Source: Anaerolineae bacterium (GTDB lineage: Bacteria > Chloroflexota > Anaerolineae > Epilineales > JAHCIE01). From it: 37,262 nt of DNA. Both the position numbers and the translations under genes were made by a program. Positions 13,642 to 21,659 of this stretch are shown in pieces. Within the stretch, counting starts at the first letter, position 1. Every line of letters begins with the position of its first letter. Below the pieces are notes generated by a model. The model did no database searches, was not told the origin of the DNA, and saw only the letters and a program-made list of their open reading frames with translations. The DNA is taken from contig JAHCIP010000017.1 of the NCBI GenBank assembly GCA_026129165.1, positions 1 through 37,262 of the forward strand, in the 5' to 3' direction.

Positions 13642-14251
13642 GCCGCCGGTGCGTTGGGCGCCGCGTCTGCGCCCGGAACGGCTGCGCCGCCTCTACACCG
13701 CCGATGCGCGGGGTCTGGTGGACGAGGAACTGATTGATGACGTTGGCTTCGCGCTCTACTCGCGCTGCCGCAGTATCCTGACCGCGTCGCGCGCCATGCA
13801 CGGCGAGGTCGAATGCCCGCAGTGCGAGACGGTCATTCGCCGCGAACCGCTCGACGCCGACTATCCCCTGGTCTGCCCGCAGTGCGGCTGGGCGACGACC
13901 TGGGGCGAGTATCACCGCACCTTTCAGCACCAGGAACTCTACGGCGGCGGGGCGATCGACATCTTCCGCTGGTACGTCGAACAGTGGGAACGGGCCGCGA
14001 CACCGCAGCAGAAAATCCAACTCATAGACCGCCTGGTCCACGCCTGGCACTGGGAAACGCGCCAGGACCACATCCTCGGCCGGCCCACGGGTGTCAATCT
14101 GATTGAGGGCAACCGCCAGCAAGTGCTGGCCGTGCTGGATGGACTGACCTATGGGCCGGGTAGTTCGCCGGGTCTGGCCGAGATGGACGCCGCCTGGCGC
14201 GAGACGTGGCGGCGGGTACAGGCCGGGACGAAACCCAATTGCGAGGAGTGA
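13628..14251 (+). CDS. Hypothetical protein with one zinc ribbon
   Basis: This 207-residue protein is not recognised as a named family. It has two CPQC knuckles, Cys63/Cys66 and Cys83/Cys86, spaced as in a zinc ribbon. Flanking helices are rich in Trp, His and Arg, including a WYVEQWERAATPQQK stretch and NLIEGNRQQVLAVLDGLTYG. The start is a GTG that overlaps the end of the cupin gene by 14 bases, suggesting coupling. The gene ends 7 bases before the SDR gene. A cytoplasmic protein that binds zinc is likely; its role is unknown. Confidence 0.75.
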   Translation: MARREPPVRWAPRLRPERLRRLYTADARGLVDEELIDDVGFALYSRCRSILTASRAMHGEVECPQCETVIRREPLDADYPLVCPQCGWATTWGEYHRTFQHQELYGGGAIDIFRWYVEQWERAATPQQKIQLIDRLVHAWHWETRQDHILGRPTGVNLIEGNRQQVLAVLDGLTYGPGSSPGLAEMDAAWRETWRRVQAGTKPNCEE

Positions 14252-14258
14252 GGCAATC

Positions 14259-14957
14259 ATGAGCAAGGTTGCGATTGTCACGGCGGCGAGCCGGGGCATG
14301 GGCGCGGCATGCGCCCGCGAGTTGGCGGCGCGGGGCTACCGCTTGGCGCTCCTGGCGCGCTCCGATGACGTGCATGATCTGGCGCGTGAGCTGGACGCGC
14401 TAGCCGTGACCGGCTCGGTGACGGAGGAGGCCGACCTGGGCCGGTTGGTCCAGGCGACGCTGGACCATTATGGCCGCCTTGATGCTGTCATCAACAATAC
14501 GGGCCACGCCGCCAAGGGCGACTTGCTAGCCCTGACCGACGTGGACTGGCACGCAGGGGTGGACCTGCTGCTGCTCAACGTGGTGCGTATGGCGCGGCTG
14601 GTGACGCCGACGCTGCAGGCGCAGCGGAGTGGCGTCCTGGTCAACATCTCCAGCTTCGCTGCGGTCGAGCCAAGCCTGAGCTTCCCGGTTTCGTCCGTCG
14701 TACGCGCCGGGTTGGAAGCCTTCACGCGCCTCTACGCCCAACGCTACGCCGCCGACGGCGTCCGCATGAATACGCTCCTGCCCGGTAAGATTGACACCTA
14801 TCCCGTGGACGAAGAGGCTCTGCGCGATGTGCCGGCGCGTCGGGCGGGGACAGCGGTCGAGATTGCCAGGGTCGCCGCCTTCCTGGTGTCTGACGAGGCA
14901 AGCTATATCAATGGCCAGAGCCTGCTGGTGGATGGAGGGCTGGTGCGCGGGCTGTAA
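14259..14957 (+). CDS. SDR-family protein lacking the catalytic Tyr and Lys
   Basis: This 232-residue protein has the classical SDR fold: cofactor motif TAASRGMGAA (8-17), a variant of TGxxxGxG; NNTG (79-82) in place of NNAG; the active-site Ser131 region (NISS); and the C-terminal INGQSLLVDGG. At the YxxxK site the sequence is FPVSSVVRAGL, so Tyr is Ser145 and Lys is Arg149. An ordinary NAD(P)H oxidoreductase mechanism is therefore unlikely. It may use other residues or act as a binding or scaffold protein. The frame is open upstream to 14151, but the ATG at 14259 has GAGGAG upstream and starts directly at the Rossmann strand. It is the last gene of the cupin/zinc-ribbon unit. Confidence 0.85.
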   Translation: MSKVAIVTAASRGMGAACARELAARGYRLALLARSDDVHDLARELDALAVTGSVTEEADLGRLVQATLDHYGRLDAVINNTGHAAKGDLLALTDVDWHAGVDLLLLNVVRMARLVTPTLQAQRSGVLVNISSFAAVEPSLSFPVSSVVRAGLEAFTRLYAQRYAADGVRMNTLLPGKIDTYPVDEEALRDVPARRAGTAVEIARVAAFLVSDEASYINGQSLLVDGGLVRGL

Positions 14958-14960
14958 AGC

Positions 14961-14981
14961 CAGTCGTCAGTCGTCAGTCGT
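14961..14981. repeat. Tandem repeat CAGTCGT x3
   Basis: Three perfect 7-base units CAGTCGT lie just after the SDR stop, followed by the related CGGTAGTCAGT. They are in the convergent intergenic region and have no evident function; the number of copies may vary between strains. Confidence 0.7.
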
Positions 14982-15093
14982 CGGTAGTCAGTGCACGGAA
15001 ATCAGAGCAAGCTCCCGGCGGATGCGTTTCCTATTCTATCTGCACGGGGCTGCTTTATGATGTGTACACCCCAGGCAGCATGATAGCTGGTCT

Positions 15094-15120
15094 GCTCAGG
15101 GCGCGGGTCGCGCCCTGAGC
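15094..15120. terminator. Strong hairpin between convergent genes
   Basis: GCTCAGGGCGCG (15094-15105) pairs perfectly with CGCGCCCTGAGC (15109-15120) around a 3-base loop, 13 bases past the stop of the minus-strand binding-protein gene. No T-run follows on either strand, so it may be a Rho-independent-like or RNA 3'-end-protecting structure. It marks the end of the long minus-strand gene train. Confidence 0.65.
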
Positions 15121-15132
15121 AAGGCTGGCTAT

Positions 15133-16878
15133 TTACTTCCCATCTGTGACGGCCCACTCGTGGGCGTTGTTCCGAAAACCGACCGCCTTCGGCTCCATAT
15201 TGACTACCCGCTTGTTGACGGCGGCCAGAGTCTTGGGGAAGTCCAGAATGACCGAGGGTAGGTCGCGCATGACAATCTCCTGCATCTGGAAGTACAGCTC
15301 CTTGCGCTTGACCACATCGGTGGTGTTGAGCGCGTCGTCCAGGATTTTGTCGAGGTCCTTGTTGCTATACTTGTTCATGTTTTGGCCGCCGTTATACGAG
15401 TCGGTGTGCCACATCGTCTTCTGGTTCGGGTCTACCCCCCACGGAAAGCCGACCAGGAAGCACTCGAAGTCCCGCGTCTTGAGGATACGGTCGAGCATGA
15501 CACTCAAATCCTCGGTCTTGGGCGTCATCTCCAATCCAATCTTGCGCCACTGCTCCTGCATGACCGTCAGATAGTTCTCGCGCACCTTATTGCCGGAGTT
15601 GGTGTAGCAGGTGAACTTGAACTTCTGACCGTCCTTCTCACGGATGCCATCGGCGCCTTTCTTCCAGCCGGCATCATCGAGGAGTTGCTCAGCCTTTTTC
15701 GCATCGAACGTGTATTTCTGGCTGACGTCAGGCTTATAGGCCCACGATAGGATGGGTTCGGTGGTGTTGGCGACCACCGCCTGCCCAAACATAATCGAGT
15801 TGACCATTGCCTGACGGTCGAGCGCATAGAGCAGCGCCTGGCGCACCCTGACGTCTTGGAAGAGCGTCGTTCGAGCAGGGTCAAGTTGGTAGGAGTAGAA
15901 GGTGAAGACGAAGGTCGGATAAGAGGATATCTTGAGTTGCGATTGCTTCTCCAACTCGGCCAGCAGCGGCGGCTCGAACTGGCCGTAGTCTGCCTCACCG
16001 TTCTTCAATTGCTCCGCAACGACGTTGGCATCCTTGACGACTTTGAAGATGTATTGGTCAATCTTGGGCTTACCCCGGAAGTAGTCGGGGTTGGCGACCA
16101 GGGTGATGTGGTCATCTTTGACCCATTCCTTGAACTTGAACGGGCCGGTATAGACTGGGTTTTTCGTGCCAAAGTCGTGGCTGCTGATGGCTTCCGGCGC
16201 GACATTGCCGAGAACACTTTTGGGCACGATTTGGTACGTGGAGTGCGTGACCAGGAAATCCGCCGTCACCCGCTTCAGCTTGAACTCCACCTCGGTCGGG
16301 CTTTTCACCGTGATGGCATCGATGACGCTGAGCGTCGCGCGCCGAGGAGAGTTTACCTTCTCGTTGAGCATCGTCTCATACGTAAACTTGACATCATCGG
16401 CGGTGAATTTGGAGCCGTCGTGGAACTTGACGTTGTCACGGAGGGTGAAGGTGTAGGTCAGGTTGTCGGGCGAGATGGTCCACTTGGTGGCGAGGTCGGG
16501 GGTCGGTAGCAGGTCGGCCGGGTTGAGCTGGACCAGGCCGCTGCCGAGCATCGAGATGACAGCGCCCGAATACGAATCGACGCTAATCAGCGAGTTCAGC
16601 GACTTGGCGTCGGAGAAGTTGACCTCGGTGATGTGGCCGCCGCTCGGCGCAGGTTTCGCTGCGGCTGGGGCGGTTGTGGGTTGGGCCGCCGGCGGCTGCG
16701 TCGGCGCTACGGTGGGCTGCGCCGGCCCTGAGGTCGCCTGCACCGCTTTGGCCGGGGCCTGGGTGGGGGCCGCTGGTTGGGCTGGGGCGGGCTGCTGGAC
16801 GGTCGGGGCGGGGCTGCAAGCGACGACGACGAGAAAAAGAAGGCCGACGAACGTACTGACGAGCCTAGAATGGTGCAT
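15133..16878 (-). CDS. Peptide/nickel ABC transporter substrate-binding lipoprotein
   Basis: This 581-residue protein belongs to the SBP_bac_5 (OppA/DppA-like) family. It has a lipoprotein signal ending at Cys21 (LVVVAC), a Pro/Ala/Gln/Thr-rich linker to about residue 80 and the binding fold with KWTISPDNLTYTFTLRDNVK, FTADDVKFTYETM and VRQALLYALDRQ, all family hallmarks. It should capture a peptide or similar solute outside the membrane for an Opp-type permease. No permease is directly beside it, but two such importers are encoded upstream in the same direction. AGGGAGA lies before the ATG. It is the last gene of the train, 99 bases after the P-type ATPase fragment, and a strong hairpin follows. 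Confidence 0.93.
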   Translation of the reverse strand: MHHSRLVSTFVGLLFLVVVACSPAPTVQQPAPAQPAAPTQAPAKAVQATSGPAQPTVAPTQPPAAQPTTAPAAAKPAPSGGHITEVNFSDAKSLNSLISVDSYSGAVISMLGSGLVQLNPADLLPTPDLATKWTISPDNLTYTFTLRDNVKFHDGSKFTADDVKFTYETMLNEKVNSPRRATLSVIDAITVKSPTEVEFKLKRVTADFLVTHSTYQIVPKSVLGNVAPEAISSHDFGTKNPVYTGPFKFKEWVKDDHITLVANPDYFRGKPKIDQYIFKVVKDANVVAEQLKNGEADYGQFEPPLLAELEKQSQLKISSYPTFVFTFYSYQLDPARTTLFQDVRVRQALLYALDRQAMVNSIMFGQAVVANTTEPILSWAYKPDVSQKYTFDAKKAEQLLDDAGWKKGADGIREKDGQKFKFTCYTNSGNKVRENYLTVMQEQWRKIGLEMTPKTEDLSVMLDRILKTRDFECFLVGFPWGVDPNQKTMWHTDSYNGGQNMNKYSNKDLDKILDDALNTTDVVKRKELYFQMQEIVMRDLPSVILDFPKTLAAVNKRVVNMEPKAVGFRNNAHEWAVTDGK

Positions 16879-16977
16879 GGTCTTTTCTCCCTAGGTATTC
16901 AGGGCTTGAGCGAGTACAGATTGCCTAGCGATTAAGTCAGCTTAGTTGTGTTGTCTCCTCCTCTCCCGCAGACGCGG

Positions 16978-17268
16978 CTAGCCTGGGCCTGGCAGGGGAT
17001 CGTGAGTCTTGCCTGGCATGTCTAGTGCGCCTTGAGCGCCATTGGCCCGCTTATACTTGCGCACCGCTGTCTCGGCGTTGATCAGGCTCGCGACCATATT
17101 GGCCGTGACCACAGCCAGCGACCAGTAAATGTCGAAAGGCGTCAACACGACACCGGCTACCAGCGCCGCGCGCATCCATTGCGCGATGGAAAAGCTGCGC
17201 CGCTGTGTCTGGTCCAGGTCCGCCGCTATCTCCAGCAGCCGGCCGAAGTGGTCGAGGCTCTGGTCCAT
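16978..17268 (-). pseudogene. C-terminal membrane part of the P-type ATPase, in the -1 frame
   Basis: This 96-codon frame starts MDQSLDHFGRLLEIAADLDQ and contains two hydrophobic segments (about residues 31-60). It continues exactly where the preceding ATPase frame stops: the end ...AMDAAQVC joins LMDQSLDHF as in full-length P-type ATPases. One base is missing (or a -1 slip is needed) in GTGTGTTGATGG. The ATPase stop TGA and this ATG share one base (TGATG), so separate, coupled translation of a split enzyme is also possible. I list it as a broken or split part of the upstream gene. A sequencing or assembly error cannot be excluded. Confidence 0.7.
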
Positions 17269-19262
17269 CAACACACCTGCGCCGCATCCATAGCCACGGT
17301 TGTGGCGCCGCGTAGGGAGACCGAGACGTGCGCCGTCTTGAGCGCGATGGCATCGTTGATGCCATCCCCGACGAAACACACCGACTTGCCTTGCGCCTGC
17401 AACCGTTCGATCACCTCGGCCTTGCCGCCCGGCAACACATTGGCTGAGTAGTGATCCATCCCCAGCTCCTGCGCCAACCGCTGCGTCGGCGCTTCCTGGT
17501 CGCCTGAGAGGATGTGGGCCTCCAGACCACGGGCCTTCAACTTTTCAACCAGCGCCTTGGCCTCTGGTCGCACGGTGGCATGCAATTCCAGCGCCCCCAC
17601 TACCGCGTCGTCCACCGCCACCCACACCAGGGAGTGACCTTGCGCCGCGCACTGCGCCTGCACTACCTGCAGTTCGGCCGGCAACGACAGCCCTTCCATG
17701 TCCATGTAACGCCGGCTGCCAACGCGGATGGCCTCGCCCGCCACATGCGCCTGGATGCCGAAGCCGACCTCATAATGCGCGTCATCAATTCCCCGCAGGG
17801 CCAGGCCACGCTCTCGCGCCGCCGTCAGGATGGCCCGCGCGATGGGATGGCTTTGTCGCTGCTCAGCCCACGCCGCCCAGCGTACCACATCATCCTCGGT
17901 ATCCCTGCGGACGACGTGGACGGCGGCGACATGCGGCTGCTCCAGGGTGAGGGTGCCTGTCTTGTCGAAGACGATCGTGTCAACCTCGGCCAGCAATTCC
18001 AGCGAGCGGCCATCCTTGACGAGAATGCCCTGATGCGCCAGGACGTTGAGGTAGTTGAGCATGGCAATCGGCGCCGTCAGCCGCAGGCTGGACGCCAGGG
18101 GCAGCCGCATCATCGCTACAGCGGCCGGGAAGCTCAACACGGGCCAGGCGAGGGCGCCCAGGGCCAGCGAGGGGGCGACGGCCGCGTCGCCAAATTCGAG
18201 CGCCTTGGCCTGGACCGAGAGTTGGTAGCTGTCAACCTGACTGAAAAGACGTCCGATCTCCGCCGCCGCCGTGTCCTGCCCCGCCTTCTCGACGGCCACC
18301 TGGATCGAGCCGGTGAGGACAATAGTGGTCGCCAGGACAGCATCCCCTACGCCGCGTTCGACTGGCTGCGCCTCGCCAGTCAACATATGCTGGTCAATAC
18401 TGGCGATGCCCTTGACAATTGTGCCATCAATGGGAATCGTCTGGCCGGCCTGGACAACGACACTATCGCCGCGTTGGACCTGGTCCAATGGAACCTCAAC
18501 CTCGCTTCCGTCGGCCAGTACCCAGGCTGTACGGGGCTGCTCGCCAAACACCGACACGAGGCTGTGGCGCGCGCGGTTCTGAGAGAGGAATAATACTTTT
18601 TCGCTGGCGCTTAACAGCACGCTCCCCAGGGCGGCGGCCCAATAGTAACCGGCTACCCATGCGCCCACGAGACTCAATGTCGCGGTGAAGGCGGCGGTGA
18701 GCTTGCGCCGCTTGGTCCAGGCGTCGTAGGCGGCGGCGGCCGGGTCTACCACGGTCAGAATAATCAGGGCCGCGCCGACCGGTAACAGGATAGGCGCCAC
18801 CGTCACGCCAGCCGTGACCAGCCCGAAGGTTCCAAGTGACACGACGAGGTTGCGATTGATGACTCGCTCGCGGGGATGCATGGCCGCCTCATCCACCGTC
18901 AGCCCTAGCTCTCGCAATTGGCGGTCCCCACGCTCGCCAAACAACGGGTCAATCCAGCGCCGCGCGAATGATTGGATGCCTGGCTCCGCCGCGCCGTAGG
19001 AGTAGGAGGTGGAACGCACCGACGGCCCAGCCGACATGCCTTGCAGACGACCATCGCCTAAAGAAACCCACGGTTTGATTTCAACCCCCCAGAACTCACG
19101 TAGCTCCGCTAACCAGAAGGGGTGTGCGCCGTTGGACACCGCGGCGTTGAAGCCAGAGGCGCCGCGGCCGTCGGAGTGATGACCGGCCAAGACTGAGCCA
19201 GTGGCGCCTACGGCCCCGTTCGTTGTGAACTCGCCCGCTTTAATATGTGTTCGTACTTTCAT
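17268..19262 (-). CDS. P-type (P1B-like) ATPase without CPx motif, C-terminus split off
   Basis: This frame of 664 codons has an unusual N-terminal stretch (1-100), then membrane pairs, the actuator domain with TGEA (295-298), the phosphorylation site DKTGTLT (Asp433), HP (482-483) as in P1B heavy-metal pumps, and GDGINDAIAL (632-641). The metal-site CPC/CPx in the sixth helix is absent; the stretch reads RLPLASSLRLTAP. There is no N-terminal CxxC metal domain. Transported ion or substrate is therefore unknown. The frame stops before the last two helices, which follow in the -1 frame. The start is uncertain: the ATG at 19262 (MKVRTHIKAGEF) is chosen, and a TTG at 19316 lies directly after AGGAG. 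The Gly-rich N-terminus resembles a peptide leader more than a pump domain. It follows two pentapeptide-repeat genes in the same train. Confidence 0.8.
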   Translation of the reverse strand: MKVRTHIKAGEFTTNGAVGATGSVLAGHHSDGRGASGFNAAVSNGAHPFWLAELREFWGVEIKPWVSLGDGRLQGMSAGPSVRSTSYSYGAAEPGIQSFARRWIDPLFGERGDRQLRELGLTVDEAAMHPRERVINRNLVVSLGTFGLVTAGVTVAPILLPVGAALIILTVVDPAAAAYDAWTKRRKLTAAFTATLSLVGAWVAGYYWAAALGSVLLSASEKVLFLSQNRARHSLVSVFGEQPRTAWVLADGSEVEVPLDQVQRGDSVVVQAGQTIPIDGTIVKGIASIDQHMLTGEAQPVERGVGDAVLATTIVLTGSIQVAVEKAGQDTAAAEIGRLFSQVDSYQLSVQAKALEFGDAAVAPSLALGALAWPVLSFPAAVAMMRLPLASSLRLTAPIAMLNYLNVLAHQGILVKDGRSLELLAEVDTIVFDKTGTLTLEQPHVAAVHVVRRDTEDDVVRWAAWAEQRQSHPIARAILTAARERGLALRGIDDAHYEVGFGIQAHVAGEAIRVGSRRYMDMEGLSLPAELQVVQAQCAAQGHSLVWVAVDDAVVGALELHATVRPEAKALVEKLKARGLEAHILSGDQEAPTQRLAQELGMDHYSANVLPGGKAEVIERLQAQGKSVCFVGDGINDAIALKTAHVSVSLRGATTVAMDAAQVC

Positions 19263-19366
19263 ACACTCTAGCCCGTTCAGTCCACCCGCAACACGAAACG
19301 GCTCGGCGCGGGCCAAGCTCCTACTCGAACATGATACAGCCCGATTGTTTCAACATTGTTTCACGC

Positions 19367-20626
19367 TCAACGCTCAACCAGGATCGCGCCGACTGGCTCG
19401 AAGCCGGGAGGCCACTTGGTCTGGCTGGTGTAACGGGTCCCATTCAGTTGGATGGATTGGTCTACCCGTTGCCCATCTAGAATCACGACGTCAAAAAGGC
19501 GCGCATAGAGGAGGTCAGCGCCATCGAGGATAACGCCGTGCAGATTGACACCCACCAGGTTGGCCGCGCTAAAGTTGGCATTACGCATGTCGGCCCCATC
19601 CAGGCGCGCCCCTTTCAGGACATCGCGCTGACCTGGTGTGGCGCTGGAGGATCGAGAGGTGGAAGCGGTACTACGATCAGCGCTCCCATTCCCAGGCTTG
19701 CTATCCACCTTGACCACCTCAGAGAATCGGGCCGCCTGAAGATTGGCATTGGCCAGGTTTGCGCCTACCAGGATGGCGCCGGCCAGGTAAGCGCGGGGGA
19801 GGTTGGCGCCGCGAAGGTCGCAGCCGCTCAAGTCGGCGTCGTAGAGTATCGCGCCACTCAAATCCGCCCCCTGAAAGTCGGAGCCGCTCAAATCAGCGCC
19901 TACCAGACGTGCGCCGGCCAGGTTCACCTCTGTAAGGATGGCCCCGGCTAGTGATGCATCGTCCAGAATCGCGCCTCGAAAGTCAACGCCCCGTAAGTCT
20001 GCCGCATCTAGCTGGGCCGAAGCCAGATTGGCGCCACGGAGTTGGGCATTCTGGAGAAATGCGCCAGTTAAATTAATACCTGACATATCGTTGCCCGGCG
20101 CGATCACTCCTACCAGATTCACGCCAATCATGTGAGCGCGCACCATCGTCACAGCTGTCATGTCCGTCTTGGACAGGTCGGCGCGGGTCAGGACCGCATC
20201 GGTAAGGTCGGCGCCGCTCAGACGTGCTCCCTCCAGATTGACGCCTACCAATTTCGCATTGCGTAGATGAGCGCCTGTCAGGTCGGCACGACTCAGATCT
20301 ATCGATGTCAACTCGGCGTAGTCAAGGTTGACGCTGCGCATATCAGCGCCGCTAAAGTCGTTACCCCGCGCTACCACATAGCTGAGATTGGCCTCGGCCA
20401 GGGCAGCGCCGCTAAATTTTGTGCTGCCCAAGTCCTTATTACTCAGGTTTTCGCCGATACACTGGGGCGGACACCCGCCTGAGACACCGGGTAGGCCCAG
20501 AGTCTCAATGAACTGGCCTGGTCCCCTGAGCACGACTACGATGATGGCGGCCAGCAGTAACACCAGCAGGCTCAGCAGGAGCCAGCCACGCCGGGTTGAA
20601 CGCCTGGGAATGCTTGTCATGTTCAT
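19367..20626 (-). CDS. Membrane-anchored pentapeptide-repeat protein
   Basis: This 419-residue protein has a basic N-terminus and one membrane helix (about 14-34), then GCPPQC (51-56), then a long run of pentapeptides of the A(D/N)LxX type (for example GANLASAQLDAADLRGVDF). These form a right-handed quadrilateral beta-helix on the outer side of the membrane. A Ser/Thr-rich break (about 325-345, SADRSTASTSRSSSATPGQR) separates a second short repeat block. The function is unknown; such helices act as rigid protein-binding surfaces. Its ATG overlaps the stop of the upstream pentapeptide gene by four bases (ATGA), so the two are coupled. Both share the CPPxC motif, which suggests a paired role at the cell surface. 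Confidence 0.9.
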   Translation of the reverse strand: MNMTSIPRRSTRRGWLLLSLLVLLLAAIIVVVLRGPGQFIETLGLPGVSGGCPPQCIGENLSNKDLGSTKFSGAALAEANLSYVVARGNDFSGADMRSVNLDYAELTSIDLSRADLTGAHLRNAKLVGVNLEGARLSGADLTDAVLTRADLSKTDMTAVTMVRAHMIGVNLVGVIAPGNDMSGINLTGAFLQNAQLRGANLASAQLDAADLRGVDFRGAILDDASLAGAILTEVNLAGARLVGADLSGSDFQGADLSGAILYDADLSGCDLRGANLPRAYLAGAILVGANLANANLQAARFSEVVKVDSKPGNGSADRSTASTSRSSSATPGQRDVLKGARLDGADMRNANFSAANLVGVNLHGVILDGADLLYARLFDVVILDGQRVDQSIQLNGTRYTSQTKWPPGFEPVGAILVER

Positions 20627-21609
20627 TGCTCTGGGATAGCCTCATTGGGAATTCTGAAGTCAAAGGGCCAGCGTGTCTGGCTGTCGAACCGTGCGCCCTT
20701 CAGATCCGCATCTCGATTGAATTCGGCCCGGCGTCTGGCATTGAGCGACGTGATTTTAGGATCACGACCAGCATCGCGTAGGTCTACTGGCTCGCGATAG
20801 ACCAACAGCGCGCCGTCAAGGTCAGCGCCACGCAGGTCCGCGCCATTCAACTTTGCTCCAATCAACACCACACCTCTCAATTGAGCATGCGACAGGTCCG
20901 CGCCCGATAAGTCGGCCCCGTACAGGGTCGTCCCATTCAGGTTTGCGCCACTCAGGCGCGCGCTACTCAAGTTGGTCAAGTTCAACCAGGACCCGTTGAG
21001 CTGCGCGCCATCCAGAATGGCGCCGCGCAAGTTGGCGCCGCTCAAGTTATTGCCACGCAGGTACGAGTTGGTCAGATTCGCAGAGGTCATTGACGCGTCC
21101 GTAAAATCGTTGGCGTCCAGATAAATGCTTTGCAGGTCGATCCCATCCATAATGGCCCCATCAAAATCCACCTGAGCAAGATAGGCTCCTCTTAGCTGCG
21201 CGCCCACCAGAACGGCCGCGGTTAACGTCGCGCCACTAATATCAGCGCCGTCCATATTCACGCGCCCCAGGTTGGCCTTGGTGAGGTTCGCCCCCAGCAG
21301 GAGCGCCCCCCGTAGATCCGCGCCGCGCAGATTGGCCTCACTCAAATTAACCCCGCTCAGATCGGCCCGAACCAGATTCGCCCCGCTCAGGCCAACCTTA
21401 CGCAGGTTGGCCTGGGTAAACCGGGCATCTTGGAAATTCCAGTTGGGAAACTGTTTGTCCAACAAGTTGGCCCGCTCGCAGGCTGGTGGACAGCCGGGCG
21501 GCAAGCTCGCCGCACAGCCTGAGACAAGCATACAGAGTAGCGCCACTCCTAACCCGTAACAAATCTGCTGTCTCAGCCCCCGTCGGGATAGGCTGCTAGG
21601 GATAAACAT
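20623..21609 (-). CDS. Pentapeptide-repeat lipoprotein
   Basis: This 328-residue protein has a basic N-terminus, a hydrophobic signal and a lipobox ending at Cys32 (LVSGC), then GCPPAC (39-44), then pentapeptide repeats (for example LSEANLRGADLRGALLLGAN) over about residues 60-280. It is predicted to be a rigid beta-helix tethered to the membrane outer face. After the repeats, the C-terminal 45 residues (REPVDLRDAGRDPK onward) end in FDSQTRWPFDF; the partner protein has the similar TSQTKWPPGF near its end. The two are therefore paralogues. It lies between a PhnD-like lipoprotein and the second pentapeptide gene. The role is unknown. Confidence 0.9.
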   Translation of the reverse strand: MFIPSSLSRRGLRQQICYGLGVALLCMLVSGCAASLPPGCPPACERANLLDKQFPNWNFQDARFTQANLRKVGLSGANLVRADLSGVNLSEANLRGADLRGALLLGANLTKANLGRVNMDGADISGATLTAAVLVGAQLRGAYLAQVDFDGAIMDGIDLQSIYLDANDFTDASMTSANLTNSYLRGNNLSGANLRGAILDGAQLNGSWLNLTNLSSARLSGANLNGTTLYGADLSGADLSHAQLRGVVLIGAKLNGADLRGADLDGALLVYREPVDLRDAGRDPKITSLNARRRAEFNRDADLKGARFDSQTRWPFDFRIPNEAIPEQ

Positions 21610-21659
21610 TCGTCTACCTTCTCTTTCCTCAACCAGAGCCTGTCGCCCGTGGGTGTCTG

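Noticed and set aside
14961..14981. CAGTCGT repeats as a CRISPR or origin iteron
   Set aside because: Units are 7 bases, directly adjacent and only three; there are no spacers and no replication gene nearby.
17514..18593. 359-codon plus-strand frame opposite the P-type ATPase
   Set aside because: It is a shadow of conserved ATPase motifs and has no recognisable domain.
19321..19356. 11-codon frame (MLKQSGCIMFE) just before the P-type ATPase on the minus strand
   Set aside because: It could be a leader peptide, but it has no good ribosome binding site and such frames are expected by chance.
19538..19951. Regular plus-strand frames opposite the pentapeptide genes
   Set aside because: Their periodicity comes from the repeated codons of the real minus-strand proteins.
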